Below, piece by piece: positions 32,883-44,685 of a DNA stretch of 64,000 nt; within the stretch, counting starts at the first letter, position 1; each line of letters starts with the position of its first letter. Below the pieces are notes generated by a model, which did no database searches, had not been told where the DNA came from, and saw only the letters and a list, made by a program, of their open reading frames with translations. This stretch comes from Chinchilla lanigera. Lineage: Eukaryota; Chordata; Mammalia; Rodentia; Chinchillidae. The stretch is from NCBI RefSeq assembly GCF_000276665.1, contig NW_004955516.1, positions 3,465,105 to 3,529,104 of the forward strand, written 5' to 3'. The translations under genes were made by a program, and so were the position numbers.

Positions 32883-33002
32883 GACAATAAATAGATCAGT
32901 AGTCACTAAGGGCTGGAAATAGGAGGAGAGGTTGAGCATAATGGGGTCTGAGCATATTTTAGGGGTCTTGAGAATCTTCTATGTTTCAATTATACTATTA
33001 AC

Positions 33003-33167
33003 TTCTTTTTTTTTTTTTTTTTGTCTTTTTGAGACAGGGTCTGACTATGCAGTTCACGCTGGCCTTGAGCTCACTTTGTAGTCCAGACTGGTCTCGAACA
33101 CGCAACAATCCTCCTGCCTCAGGCTCCCAAGTGCTGGGATGACAGGTGTGCACCACTATGCCTGGCT
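33003..33167 (-). mobile_element. B1 SINE
   Basis: T tract, gtctttttgagacagggtc to actatgcctggc. Target duplication tat[ag]ctattaacttc. Confidence 0.95.
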
Positions 33168-33230
33168 TATGCTATTAACTTCACAAGTATATGAAGTTAT
33201 CAAAACTCAAAGAACAAAAAAAATGAATTT

Positions 33231-33405
33231 AACTGGGCATAGTGGCACACATTCTGGGAGGCTGAGGCAGGAGGATCACAACTTCAAGCCCAGCCTGGGC
33301 AGGTTAGTGATACCCTGTCTCAAAGAAAAAATTAAAAATAAAAAAGGCTGGAGATGTAGCTCAGTGTAAAAGCCCTGGGTTTAACCCCCAATGCTGGAAA
33401 AAAGG
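33231..33405 (+). mobile_element. Composite B1-ID SINE
   Basis: Short B1 part (ctgggcatagtggcac to accctgtctcaaag) then ID part (ggctggagatgtagctc to caatgctgg) and a ga-rich tail. Confidence 0.8.
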
Positions 33406-33664
33406 AAGAAAGGAAGAGAGAGAGAGAGAAGCAAGTGAAATTTCCCATGTGTAAATTACCCCTTTAAAATGGAAAAAAATACAAGTAATAATAAAAAATG
33501 AAAGCATATTTGGAATATTGCTTCAGATCTTTGCCTCATCTTGTCTACCAGACATAAATTCACTTACACACGGAACAAGATGTGTCACATGACAGATGGT
33601 ATGAATCAAATAGATACTTATTGGGAATGGGGGAAGATCTTAGAAAATGTCTGCCCATCTTAAG

Positions 33665-33873
33665 TTTTTGTAAACAAGATTTTCTTCCAGCTAATGATGA
33701 AGAGCACAGTACCCATAAAGATTGGCCCAAGTCATCATCTTCACCCTCCTTCCAGTCACTGGCCTGGGGGTGGAGGGTGGGTAAGAGATCACCCTGGGCA
33801 AGGAGTAACATTCTATTGTGACCTTTATTTTTGTAAACAAGATTTTCTTCCAGCTAATGATGAAGAGCACAGT
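33665..33873. repeat. 46-bp exact direct repeat, 163-bp offset
   Basis: 33665-33710 and 33828-33873 are identical (start tttttgtaaacaagatttt, end atgaagagcacagt). Flanks differ. Not part of any repeat family I recognise. Confidence 0.95.
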
Positions 33874-33879
33874 TGTCCT

Positions 33880-34315
33880 GTTTCCCTCAAGAGAGGGACT
33901 TGGACAGCAGGCGAAGCAAGCAGTTGCTGGGCCAACGCTATGTGGGTTCTTTCCTTGTCCTCTGGGCTGCCCTTGCTGTGGTGCACCCTCCTCTAACGCT
34001 GGAGAGGACCTAGGATCCATATGGTTAGGACTGCTTCCTAATCAAGGCTAAGCCCGCGGGAAGGGAAAGACTGTATTTCTCCTTTGTTTCCCAGTAACAA
34101 TAGACAGTAACATTGTGTGCGTGTGTTCTCAGAACAGCCCACTTCACTTGTGCCCAGAAAGAGAACAGGATGCTAACAAAGGACTTTATGAATCAAAACC
34201 TGCTCAGGCATCCTAGCAAGTTTGGAGAATATGTGAATATCCTTTGGGAGAGTACAGGAGAATGATCTTTACATTGGAGGTTTGTTTTTGTAAATCAAGA
34301 ATGCTTTATGTTTTG
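33880..34315. other. No gene recognised
   Basis: Single-copy sequence; the open frames of 77-109 codons on both strands between 33560 and 34051 show no known domain. Confidence 0.5.
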
Positions 34316-34321
34316 TTTTGT

Positions 34322-34536
34322 TTTTGCAGTACTGGGGATTGAATGAATCCAGGGCATTCACATAGGGTTATATCAACACCCAATGTATGTATGTATGTAT
34401 GTGTGTGTGTGTGTGTGTATGTATTTGAGACAGCCTCACTAAATCACTAAATTACCTAGGCTAGGCTTGAACTTGTGATCCTTCTGCCGCAGGCTTCCAG
34501 AGTGCTGGGATCATAGGTGTGCACTACCCTAACCCT
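34322..34536 (-). mobile_element. Composite B1-ID SINE
   Basis: ID part tttgcagtactggggattg, then a (TGTA)n/(TG)n tract 34384-34422, then B1 part tatttgagacagcctcac to tcataggtgtgcac. Confidence 0.7.
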
Positions 34537-34564
34537 AATTTTTTAAAATAAAGTTTCTGTTTAT

Positions 34565-34694
34565 TTTTTTCTTTTTTTTTTTTTTTTTTTTTTTTTTTTG
34601 TTTTTTTTGTCTTTTCTTCCGGTACTAGGAATCGAACTCACGACCTTGCGCTTGCCAGGCAGGCGCTTTGCCACTGAGCTAAATCCCCAGCCCG
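34565..34694 (-). mobile_element. ID SINE with long T tract
   Basis: About 45 bases mostly T, then cttccggtactaggaatcg to atccccagccc. Target duplication aaag[gt]ttctgttta. Confidence 0.95.
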
Positions 34695-34840
34695 TAAAGG
34701 TTCTGTTTAAATTATAGTTCAAGATTATTTTTCAAAAGAGAAAGTACTTTCATTTGTTTAACAGTGACTTTCAAAAAGGACCTCAAGATATACAATCAAC
34801 CCTCATTGATTTTAGAGTATACTACTACGTAATTAACAGG

Positions 34841-35002
34841 CCGGGCATGGGGGCGCATGCCTGTAATCTCAGCACTTGGGATGCTGAGGCAGGAGGATCA
34901 CTGCGAGTTCGAGACCAGCCTGGGCTATGAAGTGAGTTCAAGGCCAGCCTGAACTGCACAGAGAGAGACCCTGTCTCAAAAAACCAAAAAACAAAAAAAA
35001 GT
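34841..35002 (+). mobile_element. B1 SINE
   Basis: gccgggcatgggggcgc to gagaccctgtctcaaaa, both modules. Confidence 0.95.
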
Positions 35003-35106
35003 AACCTACAGATATTTTTTTCTTAAACATTTCAATAATTGTTGTATAATGAAATATGGTATATTAGGAAATTTAAACCAAGTAAATAAGCATGTGTTAG
35101 TGGTTT

Positions 35107-35240
35107 TTTTTTTTTTTTCAATTGTTTGATTGCCATATATATGGTCTTTTTGAGATAAGGTCTCACTCTGCAGTGCAGGCTGGCCTCGAACTCGCAATGA
35201 TCCTCCTGCCTCAGCCTGCAGAGTGCTGGGATTACAGGGG
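35107..35240 (-). mobile_element. B1 SINE, 5' end lost to a microsatellite
   Basis: gtctttttgagataaggtc to gattacaggggtgcc; the last bases run into a (CT)n tract. Confidence 0.85.
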
Positions 35241-35242
35241 TG

Positions 35243-35245
35243 CCC

Positions 35246-35300
<55 letters not shown>
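35243..35300. repeat. (CT)n(AT)n compound microsatellite
   Basis: ctctctgt units then tatata units between a B1 and an ID. Confidence 0.95.
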
Positions 35301-35317
<17 letters not shown>

Positions 35318-35403
35318 CTTTTTTTGGTACTGGGAATTGAACTCAGAGAACCTTGCTCTTGCCAAGCAGGAGCGCTTGTGCCGCTGAGCTATATCCCCAG
35401 CCC
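35301..35403 (-). mobile_element. ID SINE
   Basis: tttttggtactgggaattg to tatccccagccc. Confidence 0.9.
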
Positions 35404-35411
35404 ATTTTTTT

Positions 35412-35487
35412 AAAGTCTGTACTGGGATTGAATCCAGGGCCTCACAGATGCTAGGCGAGTGCTTTATTGAGCTATGTCACCAGCCCT
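35412..35487 (-). mobile_element. ID SINE, older subfamily
   Basis: gtctgtactgggattgaatc to tgtcaccagccc; diverged. Confidence 0.8.
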
Positions 35488-35489
35488 AC

Positions 35490-36080
35490 TTTGGGATTTT
35501 TGAAGGATAGTATAAGCTTCTTTTCAAATAGCTCTTTCAATGATAAGGTCCAATTTCCTTCACATAGAAAATCTCTCTCTAGACTCCCGCTTCCAGAATG
35601 GTGAGCTAGAGGATTTAACTTAGGTCCATGCCTTCCAGACAGGAGAGCTGGCTGAAACAGAAAGAAGCTGTGAGGGCACTAAAGAGCTAACCAGACCTAC
35701 CTGCCCGAGATCTAGAAGGAGGAAGCCCAGGAAGCTGCTTGTGCCCTGGGCGCTCGTGCTAATTCCAGTAGGGAAACGGAACTGAGAGGCCAGGTAGCGT
35801 TTTTCACAGCCTTGCCAAACTAAGGAACCTATCAAGGAAATGAAGGAAGTCGTGGAGTTTTACCCCAAATGGCCTCATCCTACAGCCAGAATTCGACTCT
35901 CCCAAGAGCTACAATAGCTCATCTTAATCGGAATCATTTCAATCGGGGAACTCAGGTTAAGTAAATCCCAGTGTGCTAAGGCTGCCGTGCATCCCAAACT
36001 GCTGACATTCCCAGGCATCATCCTGAAGCAGACGTAAATCTTCTCTGGAGGAAAAAAAATCCATGCATCAAATTATTTCT
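35490..36080. other. No gene or repeat recognised
   Basis: Single-copy sequence of mixed composition. Confidence 0.5.
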
Positions 36081-36083
36081 ACA

Positions 36084-36184
36084 GGGGCTGGGGATGTAGC
36101 TCAGCGGCACAGCGCCTGCCTGGCAAGTGCAAGGTCGTGAGTTTGATTCCCAGTACTGGAAAAAAAAAAACAAAAAAGGAAAAA
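36084..36184 (+). mobile_element. ID SINE
   Basis: Young ID; target duplication aaattatttctaca on both sides. Confidence 0.97.
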
Positions 36185-36489
36185 AATTATTTCTACAAAC
36201 AATGTTGCAGCCACGATGTCTAGTATTCAGTGAGAATAATGAGACACATAAGGAAAGATGCCATAAAACTTTTTTTAAAAAAAACCCAGAAAATAGGAAC
36301 AGATTCACACTAGCTACCGATACTAGAATGATGAGATGCATACTCTAAAATACTTAGCTTTCCTATGTCCAAAGAGATAAAAGAAAGAGTTGATTTTTGG
36401 GGGCAGAAAACTGGCAATTATTCTGAAGAACCAAGTAAAACTTCTAGAATGTAAGAAATACAGTAATACCAATTAAGATTGCAGCCCTT

Positions 36490-36597
36490 GGGGGCTGGGG
36501 ATTTAGCTCAGCGGCAAAAGCGCCTGCCTGGCAAGCGCAAGGTCGTGAGTTCGGTTCCCGGTACTGGAGAAAAACCAAAACCAAAACCAAAAAAAAA
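36490..36597 (+). mobile_element. ID SINE
   Basis: Young ID ending ggtactggagaaaaacc; target duplication gattgcagcccttg. Confidence 0.97.
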
Positions 36598-36663
36598 GAT
36601 TGCAGCCCTTGGATTTAACAGTGGGTTAGACAACCATACAGGGAGAATCAATGAGCTAGAACA

Positions 36664-36855
36664 TAGATCAGTAAACTAAAACTTGTAGACCAAATCTGTC
36701 CTGTGCCTGTTTTTGAATGACCCTGCCAGGTAATGATGGTTTTTGCATTTTTAGAGTTAATATAAGAGTATGTGATAGAGACAATATTTGGCCTGCAAAG
36801 CCTAAAATCTTTATTATCTATTACCTGGCACTTAATGGAAAAAGTATGCCACCAC
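36664..36855 (+). mobile_element. hAT-like non-autonomous DNA transposon
   Basis: atcagtaaactaaaacttg, tgtcctgtgcctgtttttga, then ggcctgcaaagcctaaaatc near the other end: the layout of a common mammalian hAT MITE whose ends are complementary. Confidence 0.6.
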
Positions 36856-36859
36856 ACAA

Positions 36860-38035
36860 ACTAGAAGACAGGTCAGCAGAACATATAAAAGACTCTAAAT
36901 AGAAAGCTGAGAAGGCCCCAGCCTGTACTGTGCCCCGCGTGTGAGACTGTTACTCTGGCTGGTCTTGACCTTTCATTTATTCATTCAGTCAATACATATT
37001 CAATCAGTTCCTACCTCAGTGCTCAACTTCATGGTTAGACCTGGCTTTAAGTACTCACTTAGCGTCTTCCTGGAGAGAAAAGGGAGACAGTCATGAGGTC
37101 CCAAAGCCACCATGCGGATCAGGCACTCAGCACAGTATTTGTTCATAACGGACACTCGCTAAGGTCAGGTAGTACTGTTAGCGAGGGTGTGCTCAGGCGT
37201 ACTGACCATGCTCCGAGTTAATTATGAGTTGCAGAAGGTCCCCTTGGCGGCTAAGGTGGGAGTGAGGTCGAAGGAACTAAGATAGGGTAGCAAAGTAAGG
37301 AGAGCGGGACCATCCTGAACGTGAGGGGTGCAGGAACTCACGCAACTTTTATATGATCTTCCTTCCCACAGACATTTGCCTACATGTGAAATACAGTTAA
37401 ATAGATATCATCAATAAAACGTATTTATAACGGCTTAAGATTGGAAATAACCAAAATCCCCAACAATGGGAAATGGTCCAGATGGTCCAGTGGAACTAGT
37501 TAATGATATATTTGGTGTAAGTAATATAAAACGGTGCAAAATACCTCAAAGCGTATTTTTCAAAAAAATTAAAAACTCACATACAAAGAATGAACACTTG
37601 TCAGAGAATTCTCTGATTTATTGGTAGGTGCATCAGTGAGATCATATAGCTGGTTCAAAGGGCATTTAATGAACTGGGCATTTCTAGGCATTAATAAAAA
37701 AGAACATAAAAATAAGGGCTATGCAAGATGTAAAACTGATTAGTGAGTCATAGAGCAATAAAACCATAACCTTTCGGGTTATCTTTTCTACCAGACAGAA
37801 ATAATCTACAAGTTAATATATAACTTCACAGTGTCTGGGTTCTAATCAGATAGTAAATAACCAAGTCAAGCACAGATACATTCTCCCAGAGAATTAAATA
37901 CTGCCATTCTGTTGTATAATTTTCCCAGTATGACACTGAAAGAACACAGCTCCTTCTCCTTGCATTATTTCCAAAGTTTCGGGTATTTTTTCTTAACAAG
38001 TAAGTACCAGTTATATAAACTATATTGTAGGTCAG
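36860..38035. other. No gene or repeat recognised
   Basis: Long single-copy stretch, AT-rich after 37380. No exon-like signal I trust. Confidence 0.45.
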
Positions 38036-38036
38036 C

Positions 38037-38395
38037 ATATTAGTCAGTGTTCTACCACAAAATTGATGCTGTATCGAAAGATTTAACTAAGGAGCATTTA
38101 ATAAACAGATTGCTTCAAAGAAGTGGGTAGGGTTAAGGAGACACAAAGAGAAAGGTTGAGGTCTCCAGACACGAGTCACAGAGGGAAACCCTTACTATTC
38201 TTAGATCTGAAGCGACGAGAAAAAGCAGGAATGGAACAAATACCAGATGTTTCCCTCCTTCTCCCCCTAATCAGACAGTGCTTCCTACCGGCTCAGCCCC
38301 ACTGGATGTCAAGCGGACAGAGGCCGCCAATGTCATCTGGCCCCTAGAAACAGAACACACTGAGCGGTAGGAAATGAGACGCAAATAGAGAATTG
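38037..38395 (-). mobile_element. Possible old LTR
   Basis: tattagtcagtgttctacc and the following catttaataaacagattgc resemble the complement of a retroviral-type 3' end. Family unclear. Confidence 0.35.
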
Positions 38396-38404
38396 TCAGC
38401 TCAG

Positions 38405-38845
38405 TCACTACGGCAGGTATTGTTTTGAATGGAGTCGTGTCTCATGCAAAAAGATATACGGGAGTCTTCAACCTTAGTGCGTCAGAATGTCACCTCGTGT
38501 GGAGACAGGATCCTTACAAAGGTAATCGACTTCAAGTGAGATCACGAGGTGGATTTTAACCAATGCAACTGTGTCTTTATAGAAAGGGGAAATGTAGACA
38601 GTGAGAAAGACCTGCATAGAGGGAAAACAGCGTGACAAGACACACACACGGGGAACTGTCCATTTGCCAGCCAAGGATAGAGGGCTTGAGCACATCCTCC
38701 CTCGGAAGCCCTCAGAAGGTACCAACTCTGCCATCACCTTCAGTTTGGACTTCCAGCCTCAGAACGATGAGACGATAAATTGCTGCTTAAGCCACTTGGT
38801 CTTCCGCTCTTTGTTACTGCAGCCCTAGCAAACTAACATAGGTAT
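38405..38845 (+). mobile_element. MaLR LTR (MLT1)
   Basis: gcgtcagaatgtcacctcg, gtgtctttatagaaagggg, ggacttccagcctcagaacg, aattgctgcttaagccac and gcagccctagcaaac, in MLT1 order. Confidence 0.8.
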
Positions 38846-38849
38846 GTAA

Positions 38850-39300
38850 AAACGACACACAAAAAGAGGCCCTGCATGAAAACTTGAGTGCCATCGCTGT
38901 GAAGGGGTATTATAGGTGATTTCTAGTTTTTAAATTTCCTAATACTTTTATATCAGAACAAATGAATAGCTGTGTTTAAAACTATAGGCAAGAGAAGGAG
39001 GAAGTCACACTTGGCAGCCTGAGGGGGTGCGGCAGGGAGGGGCGAGCTCGGTGATATAGCCGGAAGGTCATTGGGCAGATTATCTGTATTCCAAGGGCAT
39101 GTTTCCTTGCCCCGCACTGAGCCCCAGGCTTTCTGTCTGCATGTCACAGGCCTGGCTTTTGTCTTCTGTCCATAGCTCTGTCCCGCAGGTAAGCCCTTTA
39201 CAGCTCGGTTCCCCATCCTAACCGCCCAAGACTGACTAGAAAGCCACAGTTTAATACATAAGCCTACTTTATTTAATATTATGTGGTTGATCCTTACTAA
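38850..39300. other. No gene recognised
   Basis: Single-copy sequence; slightly GC-rich around 39010-39230. Confidence 0.5.
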
Positions 39301-39313
39301 CCGGAAGAATTTA

Positions 39314-39455
39314 TTTTTGGAGACATGGTCTCACTGTGTAGTTCAGGCTAAACTTAAACTCACTGTGTATCATGGTTGGCCTTGAACTCACAGCAATTCT
39401 CCTGCCTTGGCCTCCTGAATCTGGGGTTACAGGTGTGCATTACCATGCCCAGCTC
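39314..39455 (-). mobile_element. B1 SINE (diverged)
   Basis: ggagacatggtctcactg to taccatgcccagc; flanks ggaagaattta on both sides. Confidence 0.85.
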
Positions 39456-39567
39456 CAACTGGAAGAATTTAAAGTAAGACAAATTTGCCTGTCACTCTGG
39501 AAAATGCTTGCTAAATGAACAAATGGTATAAGGCTTGAGGGATCTTACACAGGTTCTCAGGGCAGGG

Positions 39568-39946
39568 TGCTTGCTATAGTTTGAATGTGTTGCCCCAAAA
39601 GTTCTGTGTTAGGAACTTGCTTCTCAGTACACTAGCATTGGGAGGTGAGGCCTTCATGAGAGGTGGTGAGGCCTTGAGGACTCTATCCTTAAGACTGGAT
39701 TAATGCCATTACTGCTGAAGTACAGGGTTTCTTATAAAAGGATGAATTTGGCCCTTTGCGTACCTCCCTTTACCTCATTTTGCCCTTCTGCCATGCGATA
39801 ACAAAGCAAGAAGCCGTTTGCCAGATGCTGGCCACTTGATCTCAGACTTTCTAGTCTCTAGATTCGCAAGCAGTAAATTGCCACTTATAATAAACTACCC
39901 AGTCTATAGTGCTCTGTTACAGCACCACAAAATGGACTAAGGCACT
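39568..39946 (+). mobile_element. MaLR LTR (MST-like)
   Basis: tgctatagtttgaatgtgtt at the start, gtgaggccttgaggactc, ccacttataataaactaccc and acaaaatggactaaggca at the end. Confidence 0.8.
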
Positions 39947-39949
39947 GTC

Positions 39950-41320
39950 AGTCCATGGGTTCCTGATTCATTTCTTAGAAAAATAACTAGAAACACAATT
40001 AGGTGTTGGCCTGCTCCTTTTATTCCTTAAAATGACATTTCCCAACCCTTTGCCCTCTTTTGGTACTTTAGTTTTAGGCACTCTTTGTCTCAGATAAATC
40101 TCAGCAGATCCTTCCAGAACATTCCTTGGTCTTCTACTGCCCTGTGTCCACGTTGCTCCTTTGGCCTCTTTCTCTGAGACTGTGACTTCCTTGAGGGGAG
40201 GGGACATGCCTTGTCCCCTCTAGTCTGACACTAGGGAGTGGTAACCAGATGCTCACTCAAGCCTAAAATATGACATGGGTAAGCTTGGAAAATGGGGCTA
40301 GGCCAGGAGATGAGAGTTGTACCTCAGGAAATTGAGCGATGAGCTCTTATTTGTTTTCTTTTTTGTTGTTTGTTTTCTACTGAGCACAAGGAGGCAAAGT
40401 GCCCTCAGTCTTGTCCGCTAAAGGATCGCGCTGGTTTTGATGGGAGGAGAAAAGAGTGTTAGACAAATACCTCTTGTTTCCAAACCCTGCGTCCCCTCAC
40501 TCTTTTCCACTGCTTGATTCCCACTCTTTCCCGGTACCTACGCTTTTTCCAGCAACCAGAAGAGAATAAGGGCTTAATAAAGGTCATTTTTATCACATTG
40601 GTTTCTATGGTGATTATTTTTTTTCTTTCCAGAGATTGCAGGTATGTTTTGCTTTCCTTACCTCGGTCATTTTTCATTTTGTTTTTCATACCGAAGTTCT
40701 CTGCTCTGTTTTTTTTCCCACAGGGCTGATCCAAAACCCTTGTCTGTTAGAGGCGTGAAGGTGTTAAAAGGCACTAAAGTCTAACTTCCAAAAAAGGTAA
40801 AATCATGACTCTCATGCACATATAAAATGAACACATGCCAAAGATTTTATCCAACTCATTAATTAATGTGGAAACCAGAGGGATATTAAGACTGGCTTGG
40901 AAGCATGTGAGGAGCAAGCTATAGACAGGCAATTTAATAAAGGACTGTTAGGAGGAAATGTCTGGCTTAGATACAAAATTCTTCTACGGGGGGAAAAAAA
41001 CTATAACCTTTGGGCTTTTCTGTTCTACTGGAGAATCATTTATTTGCTGCTCTACTGAACAAAGTTCTTTAGCTTTCCATGTAACTTCACCAGCTCTCTG
41101 ACTTTAACCTATGATAATATAAGCAAACAGGTTTCACTGCCCGCAGACACTCCTTGGATAAGTCCTCTTCTCACACTATTAAAAGGATGAGGCACCTTTT
41201 TGGTTTGTCTCCAAGTTTTGTATAATTTTTCTTACTGACTGGATGTATGTGACTGGGTGGAGGATGTGTATCATTTTGAGCAGCTATAAATTGAGACTTT
41301 TAAAAAATTTATTATTATTA
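39950..41320. other. No gene recognised
   Basis: Single-copy sequence. Two opposed frames at 40459-40734 are not similar to anything I know. AT-rich after 40740. Confidence 0.45.
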
Positions 41321-41323
41321 CTT

Positions 41324-41414
41324 TTGTGTGTGTGTGTATGTGGTGCTGGGGATCGAACCCAGGGCCTTATGCACGCAAGGCAAGAGCTCTACCACTGAGC
41401 CACATCCCCAGCCA
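41324..41414 (-). mobile_element. ID SINE, older subfamily, with (GT)n
   Basis: gtggtgctggggatcgaac to ccacatccccagcc after a short GT tract. Flanks aaattgagact on both sides. Confidence 0.9.
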
Positions 41415-41439
41415 AATTGAGACTTCTTAAAAGAAGACA

Positions 41440-42660
41440 TTCTTAAGACTAATTTTTAAAAAACATTTCTTAAGTGTATCAGATACCCAAAGAGTTGACC
41501 CTACAGCAACTACGCAAAGAAGAAAAGGAAGACTCTTTTTTTATATTTAGATAGTTTGACATGCCGCTGTCAAAGGATGAGGGAATTCTGATGAGTGCTA
41601 GCGTAATAGAAGTATATAATTGCACTGTAAACTTGGAGTATGTTGGAAGTTAATAAAGCATGTTTGCACACAGTAATAAAAATATTTTGTGTATGAGATA
41701 AAAATTTTATGGAACAAAATGAAACAGCAATAAACAAATTGCTGAACTATCTGAATCATGCAAAATAACATTTAAAATCATTTAAAGAGGTAAAAATATG
41801 TATGTTTTTTATATCTGCTTATTCTGTTTTCAAAGCCAGGTGTTAGGAAAACGTCAAAGAGAGATGCACTGTTCATTTCACATTAAAAAGCTCTTTAAGC
41901 TCTTTTAGAAGACCTGCAATAATGAAGAACGAGTAATAAGCTCACAAAAGGCTCTTCTAATGAATTAGTCAATTTTAATACTGTGCAGAAGTCCCCGTAA
42001 GAACACTGTTCTATCTTTTTTCCTGCAAAGCTTAGCGCTCTCTCTTGACAACCTCTCTAAGACATTTTAAGTTTTTTTTTTAAAGAAAGAGAGTATTTCA
42101 TTTATTAAAGACAGAGTTGTGCTAAATTAAAATCAATCATCATAATAATTTCCTCTGCCTTAATGCATACTGGCTGCGTCAAAGACAATCACAAAACCTA
42201 GCTTCCATTTTTGTTATGAAAAATCATCTGTACTGTTAATGTAGTGATTTAGGTTTGGTGGTTCACGTTTATCTGGCAGTTTAGATGCCATTATGGTGCA
42301 TTTTACCTTAAATCCTCCCAAACTAGAATAGTAACCAAATCATATATTTCTATCTCAAACTTCTATTACCTCCTTTCTCTTCCACAGAATCTCTACTATC
42401 ATAACCACTGGGATTTTAATAGATCTTATCTAGAAATTGACTTATTTTGATCAGCAAGATCTAAATGAGCAGGAAATTTTTTTGGCATGACAGCTATATC
42501 CTTCTATAGCCTGCAGTAGTTTAATTATTTGCCCAAATGGCAGTAGTCTACTTTATCCTTCCTACAATATTTATCAAGCCCTGAATTTATGGGAGGCACA
42601 GTTCCAGGGATGGAATGGTAAGCAAGACAAAGTTACTTTCCATGACTAGTAGAAAAAAAT
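41440..42660. promoter_or_regulatory. Candidate conserved non-coding block
   Basis: About 1.2 kb without SINEs or recognisable repeats in a window where SINEs occur every ~0.8 kb. AT-rich with many ATTA/TAAT motifs (for example around 42120-42190). Function not shown. Confidence 0.35.
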
Positions 42661-42775
42661 GGATAATAAATAAACAAATCAATATCCTGTTCATGAAATT
42701 GTGCCTATAAATGCGTGGATAGAGCATATTTAATTTAGAATTATGTGTGACACATTAGTGGTGTCTACTGTATTT

Positions 42776-42896
42776 TTTGTTTGTTTGTTTGTTTTGTTTT
42801 TTTTGGTTTTGGTTTTTCTCCGGTACCGGGAACTGAACTCACGACCTTGCGCTTGCCAGGCAGGCATTTTTGCCGCTGAGCTAAATCCCCAGCCCC
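42776..42896 (-). mobile_element. ID SINE
   Basis: Young ID: tctccggtaccgggaac to aaatccccagcccc. Target duplication tggtgtctactgta. Confidence 0.97.
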
Positions 42897-42920
42897 TATG
42901 GTGTCTACTGTAGAATGGGA

Positions 42921-43015
42921 GACAGGGCTGGGGTGTCGGTAAAGATCTCGGCAAGGCCCTGGATTTGATCCTCAGCACCGATGGAAAAAAAAAAGAAAAA
43001 GAAAAAGAAAAAAAA
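42921..43015 (+). mobile_element. ID SINE, older subfamily
   Basis: gggctggggtgtcggtaaag to gatcctcagcaccgatgg, tail of gaaaaa repeats. A separate A22 tract lies at 43071-43092. Confidence 0.8.
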
Positions 43016-43233
43016 AATAGAGATGGGAATTTTGCTGTTCTGCAGGATAACCAAATACAGGATCAGGCTAAAAAAAAAAAAAAAAAAAAAAACCCTATCA
43101 GATTTCCTTCTTTCTTAGCCTGGACCCTGGCTCGAGCTCATCTTTCCCTGGCAAACTGAACTTTCAAAGAAACCCACTCCTGTTGAGGTACAAGTAAGTG
43201 GAAAGGCTACTCTACCTATCTTCCACCAAGTTT

Positions 43234-43379
43234 TTCACTGTTTTGTTTTGTTTTGTTTTGTTTGTTTGTTTTGTCTTTTTTGAGACAAGGTCTCACTGTG
43301 CAGTTCAGGCTGGCCTTGAGCTCACTTTGTAAACCAGGCTGGTCTCGAACTCGCAACGATCCTCCTGCCTCAGCCTCAA
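43234..43379 (-). mobile_element. B1 SINE, 5'-truncated
   Basis: gttttg repeats, gtcttttttgagacaagg to cctgcctcagcctca; missing its 5' ~35 bp. Flanks a[ag]tttttca[ct]tg. Confidence 0.9.
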
Positions 43380-43689
43380 ATTTTTCATTGCATAAAAGAT
43401 TGAGCCTGCGCCCTCGCAGAATTTATCTTTGTGCAAACCCAGACTGCTACGTGACCCACACTCTTCTTGCTATGCTGTTCAACCTGGATTTATGGTGTCA
43501 CAAACTGCTAATCCTAATACTTTGCCTTGCAAGACTTATCTCAAAATTACCCATCCCAGGCCTCAAAATGCTGTCACTCTCTTCTGCTCGCTTCTCATTT
43601 TGAGACCCCTCGAAGATTCTGTCGGAGTATTGCTTTTTCTCACTGCAGCGAGTCAATTTAGCTTTGCTCATTTTGAGTTTATGGTATTC

Positions 43690-44165
43690 ATGGTGGTTCT
43701 AGTGGGTAGAATAGTGGCCTGTAAAACAATATGGCCAAGTCCTAAGTCCTAACTTCCCCGCCAGGACCTGTCACTGTCATCTTATTTGTAAAAGCGTCTT
43801 TGCAGATATAACTGAGGCTCTTGAGATTATTCTAGATTTAGGGTGAGCCTTAAATCCAATGCCATGTGTTCTGATAAGAGAAAGGTAGAGGGAGATTACA
43901 GACACAGAAGAAAAGGTGACATGAAGACACAGGCCCAGTACGGAGTAATGCATGTCCAAACCAAGGCACCCCAAGATTTGGGAGCAACCTCCAGAAGCGA
44001 GGGGGGAGAGGCATGGACTCTAGTATCCCTTAGAACCTCCAGAAAGAACCAGCTCAGCTCATTCACTTTTGTTCTGACTTCTGGCCTCCAGAACTGTGAG
44101 AAAATAAATGTCTGTTGCCTTAGGCTACCCAGTTACAGTGTGTGACAGCAGCCCTAGAGGTCTAA
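43690..44165 (+). mobile_element. MaLR LTR (MLT1)
   Basis: gtgggtagaatagtggcc, ctgataagagaaaggtagag, ttctggcctccagaactgtg, aaaataaatgtctgttgcc and cagccctagaggtctaatg. Confidence 0.8.
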
Positions 44166-44169
44166 TGCC

Positions 44170-44685
44170 GTGGTCTTCTAGGGAATTGACTGATTCAAGT
44201 AACATATGCAGAACCTCGCTTGCAGCGGAGGTGAGAGGCTTGTGTTTGGCGTGATGAATGTCGGAGATGATCATGCTCACGGTGAAGATGAGGGTGCTGT
44301 GACTGTGACGATAACTATAAAACAGCCATCTAAGCCCAACTTCCACTTTCTTCTGCCATTACTACTTCACTGTACATTTCTGCTCATCTCCATCCAGATA
44401 AAGGCGGCCAAGAACATCTTGGTTCCAAGCAAAGACAACAGCAAAATGAACTCCAGACCAGTGCTTCTCAGATTTGATTGCACAAAAGCATCCCTTACAG
44501 ATCTTCTTCAAGTGCAGATCTTCATTCAGGAAGTCTTCAGGAGAGCTGAGATTCTGTGGGTCTAACAAGCCCCCCCCCCCCCACTGCTGCTGGTGGCCTA
44601 AGGACACACAATTTGAATAACAAGGGGCAGAGCAGGGTTTGGCTAAATTTATCTGGAAAGGATTAGATAACATATACTTAGGCTT
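44170..44685. other. No gene recognised; C12-13 tract
   Basis: Single-copy sequence with a homopolymer C run at about 44570-44582. The 119-codon frame at 44206-44565 is not a known protein. Confidence 0.5.

Larger units (their letters stand above)
31915..33000 (+). mobile_element. LINE-1 3' region
   Basis: Second L1 3' end: aagctcagcattattagtc, accagaagtaacccaaat-like text near 32270, actaccactcagcaggaaa, then after a SINE cluster gtcactaagggctggaaata. Degenerate. Confidence 0.65.

Noticed and set aside
32555..32939. Lysine/glutamate- and phenylalanine-rich frames
   Set aside because: Translation of the GAAA microsatellite and SINE tails.
43015..43092. Second possible 3' transduction (ID, A tail, 55 bp, A22)
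   Set aside because: No convincing target duplication encloses the whole unit.
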